In this document: positions 58,086 to 64,000 of the stretch, one piece after another | How positions within the stretch are numbered: the stretch's first letter is position 1 | Layout: each line of letters begins with the position of its first letter | Origin: Actinomadura macra NBRC 14102 | GTDB lineage: Bacteria; Actinomycetota; Actinomycetes; Streptosporangiales; Streptosporangiaceae | Assembly: GCF_001552215.1 (NCBI RefSeq) | Contig: NZ_BCQT01000005.1 | Location: 62,001-126,000, forward strand | Direction of reading: 5' to 3' | DNA: 64,000 nucleotides | The notes under the pieces: generated by a model | Told to the model about the DNA's origin: nothing | The model's input: only the letters and a program-made list of their open reading frames with translations | The model's database searches: none | Translations under genes and position numbers: made by a program

Positions 58086-58265
58086 TCAGTCCTCGTCGGG
58101 CCGCTGGCGCCAGTTGATCAGACGATCGGTACCGTGCCAGCCGAGCTGAGCGGCGAGCATCGCCAGGATCGCGGCGGCGATCAGGCCGATCACCTGCCGA
58201 GACGACAGGAGCAGCGCGTCGGTCTGGGCGACCGAACCCACGAGGAAGGTCAGCACCACGTCCAT
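58086..58265 (-). CDS. Small membrane protein
   Basis: A 59-residue protein MDVVLTFLVGSVAQTDALL with a weak first hydrophobic segment and a clear span (VIGLIAAAILAMLAAQLGW), then an Arg/Asp-rich end. No family known to me. The ATG at 58265 follows GGAGG four bases upstream, which is the main support for it being a gene. Confidence 0.55.
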   Translation of the reverse strand: MDVVLTFLVGSVAQTDALLLSSRQVIGLIAAAILAMLAAQLGWHGTDRLINWRQRPDED

Positions 58266-58561
58266 CGGGCCTCCACAACTACGGACGCCGCGCGGGGGCA
58301 CAGGGGAGAGTCAGGGGCGCGGCCAGGCCGAGGCTACCAACCAGATTCCGCGAAACCGCCAGCCCACAAGGTAAAGCCTGACGGCGGGGCCCACCCCCGC
58401 CGTCCGCCCACACCGATCCCGTCAGAGCTCAGCAGCCGTCACAGCGACGTCGCCGCCCCACCTGACCGAGCCTCAGCCGACGTCAGAGCCCGAACTGAAA
58501 CCACCAACGACCTCAACGTTGCGATCGCGTAAGAAGCCAGGTTCGAGCGAAGCAAAAACCT

Positions 58562-58734
58562 GATCGCGAAGCGAGCCCTCTGCGGCGAGTCGAAAGCGAT
58601 GCAGCGATCGCCGCAGTGCCCGTTGAAGGGAGGGCCTTCAAGGCCCGACCGCCGAGGGCACTGCGATCAACACAGCGATCGCCGAGTTTTCCGTTGCAGG
58701 AAGGCGCGCCAGCGCCTGACGCCGAGGAAAACTC
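58562..58734. repeat. Row of long inverted repeats downstream of purH
   Basis: Three hairpins in a row: ctgcggcga/tcgccgcag (58580-58588, 58608-58616), gcagtgccc/gggcactgc (58613-58621, 58656-58664; with inner gggcctt/aaggccc) and gagttttcc/ggaaaactc (58684-58692, 58726-58734, which ends in the purH stop). Each is separated by a short word of the kind gcgatcgccg. The word gatcgcgaagcga at 58562 is shared with 5094. The last hairpin likely ends purH transcripts. The 296 bases before (58266-58561) hold no gene I can support. Confidence 0.6.
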
Positions 58735-60295
58735 AATGAAAAAAGTGCCTGGTGCCGGTGAAGTAGAGGGTGATGCCGGCCTTCTCGGCGGCTTCAATGA
58801 CCTTGTCGTCGTTGACGGAGCCGCCGGGTTCGACGATCGCGCGGACGCCGGCGGCGGTGAGCACCTCCAGGCCGTCCGGGAACGGGAAGAAGGCGTCGGA
58901 GGCGCCCACGGCGGACGCGGCGCGCTCGGTTCCGGCGCGGGCGACCGCGAGTTTGGCGGAGTCGACCCGGTTGACCTGCCCCATGCCGACGCCGACCGTG
59001 GCACCGTCCGCGGCCAGGAGGATCGCGTTGGACTTCACCGACCGGATGGCTCGCCACGCGAACGCCAGGTCGCGCAGGGTGGCCTCGTCGGCGGCGGCGC
59101 CGACCTTGAGGGTCCAGCCGGACGGGTCGTCGCCGGGGGCGTCGACGCGGTCGACCGTCTGCAGCAGGACGCCGCCGTCGATCCGCCGGTACTCGGTGAC
59201 GCCTGCGGGCGCCTGCGGGCAGCGCAGCAGTCGGATGTTCTTCTTGCGGGTGAGGATGTCGATCGCGTCGTCCGCGAAGGCGGGGGCGACCAGGACCTCG
59301 GTGAAGATCTCGGCGATCTGGCCGGCCAGGTCGGCGGTGACCGTCCCGTTGACGGCGATGACGCCGCCGAAGGCCGACAGCGGGTCGCAGGCGTGCGCCT
59401 TGCGGTGTGCTTCGGCGAGGTCGGCGCCGATCGCGATGCCGCAGGGGTTGGCGTGCTTGATGATCGCGACGGCGGGGGCGTCGAAGTCGTAGGCGGCGCG
59501 GCGGGCGGCGTCGGCGTCCACGTAGTTGTTGTAGGACATCTCCTTGCCGTGGAGCTGCTCCGCTCCGGCGAGGCCACCGCCGCCGCCCTCGGTGAACAGG
59601 GCCGCGCGCTGGTGCGGATTCTCGCCGTATCGCAGGACGTTCGCGCGCTGCCAGGTGGCGCCGAGGAAGTCGGGCCAGCCGGCCTCGGCCGCGGTCTGGT
59701 CGGGGGCGTAGGCGCTGGCATACCACGACGCCACGGCCACGTCGTAGGACGCGGTGTGGGAGAACGCCAGGGCGGCCAGGCGGCGCCGCTCCTCCAGCGT
59801 GAAACCGCCCGACTGGACCGCGTCCAGGACCGTCCCGTAGGAGGACGGGTCGACGACGACCGCGACGGACGCGTGGTTCTTCGCGGCGGCGCGGACCATC
59901 GTCGGGCCGCCGATGTCGATCTGCTCGACGCACTCGTCGGGCGTCGCGCCGGAATCGACAGTCTCGGCGAACGGGTACAGGTTCACCACCGCGAGGTCGA
60001 ACGGCTCCACGTCCAGGTCGTCGAGCTGCTGGAGATGGTCGTCCTTGCGCCGGTCGGCGAGCAGGCCCGCGTGCACCTTGGGGTGCAGGGTCTTGACCCG
60101 GCCGTCCAGGCACTCGGGGAACCCGGTGAGTTTCTCCACCTTCATGACCGGCACCCCGGCGGCGGCGATCCGCCCCGCCGTGGAACCCGTGGAGACGATC
60201 TCCACTCCGGCCTCGTGCAGGCCCCGGGCCAGATCCTCCAGCCCGGTCTTGTCGTACACGCTGATCAGCGCGCGCCTAATCGCCACCCGACTCAC
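58733..60295 (-). CDS. purH: Bifunctional AICAR transformylase/IMP cyclohydrolase
   Basis: A 520-residue enzyme for the last two steps of IMP synthesis. N-terminal IMP cyclohydrolase: [45 protein letters not shown]-terminal transformylase: [23 protein letters not shown] (catalytic Lys-His), and VVVD...KSNAILLA region. GTG at 60295 has AGGGGAG eight bases upstream; GTG at 60286 is possible. Its start overlaps the purN 3' end by 20 bases. Confidence 0.95.
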   Translation of the reverse strand: MSRVAIRRALISVYDKTGLEDLARGLHEAGVEIVSTGSTAGRIAAAGVPVMKVEKLTGFPECLDGRVKTLHPKVHAGLLADRRKDDHLQQLDDLDVEPFDLAVVNLYPFAETVDSGATPDECVEQIDIGGPTMVRAAAKNHASVAVVVDPSSYGTVLDAVQSGGFTLEERRRLAALAFSHTASYDVAVASWYASAYAPDQTAAEAGWPDFLGATWQRANVLRYGENPHQRAALFTEGGGGGLAGAEQLHGKEMSYNNYVDADAARRAAYDFDAPAVAIIKHANPCGIAIGADLAEAHRKAHACDPLSAFGGVIAVNGTVTADLAGQIAEIFTEVLVAPAFADDAIDILTRKKNIRLLRCPQAPAGVTEYRRIDGGVLLQTVDRVDAPGDDPSGWTLKVGAAADEATLRDLAFAWRAIRSVKSNAILLAADGATVGVGMGQVNRVDSAKLAVARAGTERAASAVGASDAFFPFPDGLEVLTAAGVRAIVEPGGSVNDDKVIEAAEKAGITLYFTGTRHFFH

Positions 60296-61004
60296 CGGCC
60301 GAGCTCCCCTCTGTGTGGGCTGAACTGTCAGACGAACCACTGTCGGATGAATCACAAACGGATGAATCACTGACGGACGGATCTCCGCAGGTCCTGCATT
60401 TCATTGAGACCCGTCTGCCCCGCGCCGTCCAGCCGTCACGGGCCAGCCGTCCGACGACGTCGACCAGGAGCCGGCGCTCCACCTGCTTGATGCGCTCGTG
60501 CAGGGAGTCCTCGTCGTCATGCCAGCCCACCTGGACGGTCTCCTGGGCGATGACGGGTCCGGTGTCCACGCCTTCGTCGACGAAGTGCACGGTACAGCCC
60601 GTCACCTTCACCCCGTACGCCAGGGCCTCCCGGACGGCGTGGGCGCCGGGGAAGGACGGCAGCAGCGCCGGATGGGTGTTGACCGTCCGCCCACCGAACG
60701 AGGTGAGGAAGCGCGGCCCGAAGATCTTCATGAAGCCGGCGGACACGACGAGGTCGGGCTCATGCGCGGCGACCTCGGCGGCGAGGGCGGCGTCCCAGTG
60801 GTCGCGGGACGGGAAGTCGGGGATGCGCAGGACGAAGGTCGGCAGCCCGGCGCGTTCGGCGCGCTCAACGCCCCCGGTCCCGGGACGGTCGGCGCCCACG
60901 GCCACCACCTGAGCCCCGTAGTCTGGATCCGCGCACGCGTCGAGCAGCGCTTGTAGGTTGGTCCCCGCGCCGGAGACGAGGACGACGAGCCGGGCGGACA
61001 CCAT
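60276..61004 (-). CDS. purN: Glycinamide ribonucleotide formyltransferase with Ser/Asp tail
   Basis: A 242-residue enzyme, third step of purine synthesis. Core (about 1-200): [34 protein letters not shown] with catalytic Asn and His, [13 protein letters not shown] with catalytic Asp. After the family's usual end comes a tail of about 40 residues with CRTC, then repeated Ser/Asp ([18 protein letters not shown]), not usual for PurN. The tail DNA contains short imperfect repeats and overlaps the purH start. Confidence 0.92.
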   Translation of the reverse strand: MVSARLVVLVSGAGTNLQALLDACADPDYGAQVVAVGADRPGTGGVERAERAGLPTFVLRIPDFPSRDHWDAALAAEVAAHEPDLVVSAGFMKIFGPRFLTSFGGRTVNTHPALLPSFPGAHAVREALAYGVKVTGCTVHFVDEGVDTGPVIAQETVQVGWHDDEDSLHERIKQVERRLLVDVVGRLARDGWTARGRRVSMKCRTCGDPSVSDSSVCDSSDSGSSDSSAHTEGSSAGESGGD

Positions 61005-61097
61005 GACTCCCTGGTGGACGTGGGGCTGTTCGGATCGACACGAAGCCTATCGGCCCTGCTCGGCGCCCAAGGATCCACAGGTCGGGAGGAAGCGAAC

Positions 61098-61538
61098 GTG
61101 AGTGAGCCGCACGGGCAGGGCGGCGGCGGGGCGGCACCGCTCGGGCAGCCCCCCGTCGAGCGGACCGGCATGCGGGCCCTGTGGCTCGGCGGCCTCGCCC
61201 TCCTGACCGCCCTGTTCTTCTACCCCCTGGGATTTGTGCTGGGCATCGCGTCGCTGGTGGTGGGGATCAGGGCGCAGCGGCTGGCGAAGCAGGCCCGGGG
61301 CGTCGCGCCCGGCGCCACCGCGGGGATCGTGCTGGGCGCGATCGGCCTGGCGATCTCGCTGATCGCCATCGCCGGGACCGCGTACCTGGCGCCCGAGGTG
61401 AACGGCTACCAGAAGTGCATCAGCGGCTCCAACACCAACGCCGACCAGAAGGCGTGCCGCGAGCACTACTACCCGAAGATGGAGGAGAAGCTGCACCTCC
61501 CGTCCGGGACGATGGACGACGTAGGCGTCCGCTTCTGA
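61098..61538 (+). CDS. DUF4190-like small membrane protein
   Basis: A 146-residue protein with a Gly/Pro-rich start and two spans (ALWLGGLALLTALFFYPLGF and AGIVLGAIGLAISLIAIAG), separated by VGIRAQRLAKQAR, the layout of DUF4190 proteins. The C-terminal outside part has two cysteines (KCISGSNTN and ACREHYYP) that may pair. GTG at 61098 with GGGAGGA upstream. Divergent from purN; convergent with the PerM-like gene. Confidence 0.7.
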   Translation: MSEPHGQGGGGAAPLGQPPVERTGMRALWLGGLALLTALFFYPLGFVLGIASLVVGIRAQRLAKQARGVAPGATAGIVLGAIGLAISLIAIAGTAYLAPEVNGYQKCISGSNTNADQKACREHYYPKMEEKLHLPSGTMDDVGVRF

Positions 61539-61595
61539 CCAACGACCGCCCGCGCAACAACGACCGCCCCAAGGGCGCCGGCCACACGTGGGACG

Positions 61596-63509
61596 TCAGT
61601 CGGCCTTGGGTTCCTCGCGCAGGACGTAGATGGCGCCGCCCCTGTTCTCGGTGCGCTCCGGGTCCTCACGTGGTGGCGGGACGGGGTCGGCGGCCGCGGG
61701 TTCGGGGTACTCCGGGGTGTCGGGCTCGTCCATGATGTGGCCTTCCAGGACGACCGTGCCGTCGCTCGGCGGAGGCGGAGGCGGAGCGGGCGGGGGCGGG
61801 GCGGGCGTCTCTTCGGCGAGGTCGGGCAGCGGGCCGCGGACCCTCGCGCGAGCGGGACGGCGGGGCGCCAGGACGGGCTCGGCCTCCTCGAACTCCAGTG
61901 GGTTCGGCGCGTACGGGGAGGGCCTCGGCGCGGGGCTTGCGGACGCCTCGTCCCGTGGATTGGACGTCTCGTCCGGGACGGGCGCCGCCATCGGCATCAT
62001 CGCGGCCGGTGCCGCGGGCGCCTCGGGCCTGGCCTTGCGCGCGGCCCTGCCCGCCGTCCGTTTCGCAGCCCTGCCCGCCGTTTCGGACTTGGCCCTGCGC
62101 CTCACCTTGCGCTCCTTCGCCGGACGGGACGGCTCGTCCGGCGGGCGGCGCAGGATCATCCAGTTCGCCGCCCACGCCGCGATGGCCGCGGAGATGCCGA
62201 CCTCCAGGGCCGCCATCAGCCCGATCTGCCACGCCGAGGGGCCCACGGTCGCCATCCGGCCGCCGCCGAGCGGGCCGCCCGACAGCGCGGCCAGCAGCGC
62301 CACGACGGCGCCGGTCAGCGCCCCGGACAGGAACCCCCACAGCGGAGCCCCCTCATACGCCGGGCTGGGCAGTGAACGGATCGTCAGGACGCCGCCCACG
62401 CCCCCGGCGACGAACGGCGCTGCCAGCGCCAGCAGCGAGATCGCCGGGGCGGGGCCCGGCTCGGGCAGGGCCGCCAGCGGCGGGAACGCGGGGACGGTGT
62501 CCAGGAACACCCCGGTCGCCGAGACGCTCGTCCCGCCGCCGACCGAGAAGCCGGGGCCGATCGCGTACGCCATGCCCCAGATCACCGCGTTCGGCAGGAA
62601 CGCCAGCTCGACCACCAGCAGCAGGACACCGCCGACGATGCCGGGGGCGAGGATGTCGTACAGGCCGTCCGCGTCCGGCATGTTCATCGCGAGGGAGCCG
62701 CCGACCAGCAGCGCGCCGGAGGCCAGCAGCACGGCGAGCGAACCGGCGACGCCGATGACGAGCGAGCGCGGCCGGTCGGGCAGCAGCCGCAGCAGCGCCC
62801 CGAGCCCGGACCGGAGCCGCTCCCCCTTGGCCTCCGCGGCGACCTGCGCCGCGACGACGGCCCGCGCGGCGCCGAGACCGCCGGCGATGACCGCGACGAG
62901 GAAGCAGGCGATCAGCGCCTGCCAGGCCGACGGCCGCACCGCCGAAGACGACGCGGCGAGTGCGAGCATCCCGTTCAGCGCCGCGTACGGGACGGACAGC
63001 GCGGCGGCGACGTGCATGACCGCGACGCGTGGCCGGGCCGGCAGGCCGAGCCCGCGGATCATCCACCCGCCGCCCCGGTACAGCAGCGCGCCGGGCAGGA
63101 CGAGCAGGCCGAGCGGCAGCAGCCCCACCCGCCCGTGGCTGGTGGAGAAGCCCGCGTGATGGGACACGAGCCAGAAGTTGACGGCCGTCCGGAACACCCC
63201 GGACATGCCGTGGCCGAGCGCGGTCTTCGGCGCGGCGATCCAGCCGATCAGCGTGACCGTGGTGAGGACGGCGAGCCCGATGCCGATGCACCACAGTGCC
63301 GCCACCAGCCCGGTCACGTAGAGCGGGCGCGCCACCCCGGGTGGCTGCGGCGGTGCTCCGGGCGGCTGGGGCGGGAGCTTGTCCTGCGCGGGGCCGGGGC
63401 GCCGCTGAGCGCGCGGAGCGCGCACGGCACCGGCCGGCTCCGCGCCGGGCGGCTCCGCCCTGTCGGAGGTGCCACGTTTTCCGGGGCTCACGTCGCTCAC
63501 GCGCTCCAT
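61596..63509 (-). CDS. perM: PerM-like/DUF6350 cell-division membrane protein
   Basis: A 637-residue protein with a Pro/Arg-rich cytoplasmic N-terminus, about 9-10 spans (from ARPLYVTGLVAALWCIGIG near residue 60 to about 470) and a long disordered tail with Lys/Arg then Pro-rich (PPPPAPPPPPPS) segments. Placed between sucD and purN as is M. tuberculosis perM (Rv0955), which is linked to persistence and septum formation. The start is uncertain (63509, 63572 or 63608), with no good ribosome site at any. Confidence 0.75.
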   Translation of the reverse strand: MERVSDVSPGKRGTSDRAEPPGAEPAGAVRAPRAQRRPGPAQDKLPPQPPGAPPQPPGVARPLYVTGLVAALWCIGIGLAVLTTVTLIGWIAAPKTALGHGMSGVFRTAVNFWLVSHHAGFSTSHGRVGLLPLGLLVLPGALLYRGGGWMIRGLGLPARPRVAVMHVAAALSVPYAALNGMLALAASSSAVRPSAWQALIACFLVAVIAGGLGAARAVVAAQVAAEAKGERLRSGLGALLRLLPDRPRSLVIGVAGSLAVLLASGALLVGGSLAMNMPDADGLYDILAPGIVGGVLLLVVELAFLPNAVIWGMAYAIGPGFSVGGGTSVSATGVFLDTVPAFPPLAALPEPGPAPAISLLALAAPFVAGGVGGVLTIRSLPSPAYEGAPLWGFLSGALTGAVVALLAALSGGPLGGGRMATVGPSAWQIGLMAALEVGISAAIAAWAANWMILRRPPDEPSRPAKERKVRRRAKSETAGRAAKRTAGRAARKARPEAPAAPAAMMPMAAPVPDETSNPRDEASASPAPRPSPYAPNPLEFEEAEPVLAPRRPARARVRGPLPDLAEETPAPPPPAPPPPPPSDGTVVLEGHIMDEPDTPEYPEPAAADPVPPPREDPERTENRGGAIYVLREEPKAD

Positions 63510-63648
63510 GCTGGCATCACGTCCGGGCCCCACCGGCACCCTCGCCCGGCGTGTCGTCTTTGTCGTCAGCATGCGGCCGCCGCGCGGACCGGCACGCGCC
63601 CCGGTCATATCCGGCGGGCGACTCGGCGAGCCGATGGCGGCCCACGAC

Positions 63649-63687
63649 GAAAGACGCCCGGGCCCTCAGGGGGCTCGGGCGTCTTTC
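63649..63687 (-). terminator. Terminator after sucD
   Basis: Perfect 12-bp stem gaaagacgcccg (63649-63660) and its complement (63676-63687), with further pairing in the loop, 17 bases beyond the sucD stop. Confidence 0.8.
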
Positions 63688-63703
63688 GGTGGCCGAACGG
63701 AGA

Positions 63704-64000
63704 TCAGAGGTTCTTCATGATCTCCCGCATCAGGACGGCCGCCTCGCTCGGGGTCTTGCCGACGCGGACGCCGACCTTCTCCAGGGCCTCCTTCTTCGCC
63801 TGCGCGGTGCCGGCGGAACCGGACACGATCGCGCCCGCGTGGCCCATCGTCTTGCCCTCGGGGGCGGTGAACCCGGCGACGTAGCCGACGACCGGCTTGG
63901 TCACGTTCTGCTCGATGTAGGCGGCGGCGCGCTCCTCGGCGTCGCCCCCGATCTCACCGATCATGACGATGGCGTCGGTGTCCGGGTCCTCCTGGAACGC
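63704..64000 (-). CDS. sucD: Succinyl-CoA ligase alpha subunit, C-terminal part (partial)
   Basis: The last 98 residues; the rest lies past the window edge. It contains [14 protein letters not shown] and [11 protein letters not shown], whose histidine is the phosphorylated residue of the catalytic cycle, and ends [10 protein letters not shown]. The enzyme couples succinyl-CoA cleavage to nucleotide phosphorylation in the TCA cycle, fitting with icd and mdh upstream. Confidence 0.95.
   Translation of the reverse strand, partial: AFQEDPDTDAIVMIGEIGGDAEERAAAYIEQNVTKPVVGYVAGFTAPEGKTMGHAGAIVSGSAGTAQAKKEALEKVGVRVGKTPSEAAVLMREIMKNL

Overview
The window is high-GC actinobacterial DNA. It shows many GTG starts, GTGA/ATGA gene overlaps, leader-poor genes and strong GC-rich hairpin terminators. 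Gene content (DUF397 plus Scr1-type HTH pair, LAL-type LuxR regulator, streptogrisin-like protease, DUF3017, PerM-like protein) points to a sporulating actinomycete, perhaps of the Thermomonosporaceae or Streptosporangiales; that placement is inference. The order lpdA, purine nucleoside phosphorylase, phosphomutase, add, deoA, cdd, amidohydrolase recalls the Mycobacterium tuberculosis Rv3303c-Rv3315c neighbourhood. The sucD, perM, purN, purH order recalls Rv0952-Rv0957.

Layout. 1-5.0 kb: SPFH protein with a small membrane protein, a biotin-carrying acyl-CoA carboxylase subunit, and a secreted or membrane glycine-rich protein. 5.2-11.3 kb: LpdA-type quinone reductase, a cyclotransferase-like protein, purine nucleoside phosphorylase, phosphomutase, a PH-domain membrane protein and adenosine deaminase. 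11.3-29.9 kb: an accessory island of about 18.6 kb that separates add from deoA. It holds two secreted chymotrypsin-fold proteases, a small lectin-like protein, a LAL regulator, an SRPBCC-ArsR-SRPBCC operon, a CapA-like lipoprotein, an MFS exporter, a DUF397/HTH pair with a frameshift, a TetR gene with a perfect operator, a DUF4157 protein with two HExxH motifs, an S15 peptidase, and gene remnants (VOC, LysR).

29.9-37.1 kb: a nucleoside uptake and salvage operon on the minus strand: BMP lipoprotein, ATPase, two permeases, cytidine deaminase, thymidine phosphorylase. With punA, pmmB and add this gives import, deamination, phosphorolysis and sugar-phosphate isomerisation of nucleosides. 37.3-48 kb: M20 amidohydrolase, YbdK-like ligase, D-Ala-D-Ala carboxypeptidase, BrkB protein, 2'-5' RNA ligase-like protein, trpS, a CorC-like protein lacking its membrane domain, galE-galK. 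48-52.6 kb: a translationally coupled HSP90-like ATPase and TPR protein. 52.7-64 kb: mdh, icd, DUF3017, an FHA-HTH protein, folD, purH, purN, PerM-like and the 3' end of sucD, i.e. TCA and one-carbon/purine housekeeping.

The items most worth following are the twin-HExxH DUF4157 protein, the repeated GCAACC-N3-GGTTGC operator that seems to join the SRPBCC/ArsR operon with the MFS gene 3 kb away, and the HSP90-like/TPR pair. No tRNA, rRNA, CRISPR array, IS element or phage structural gene was seen.
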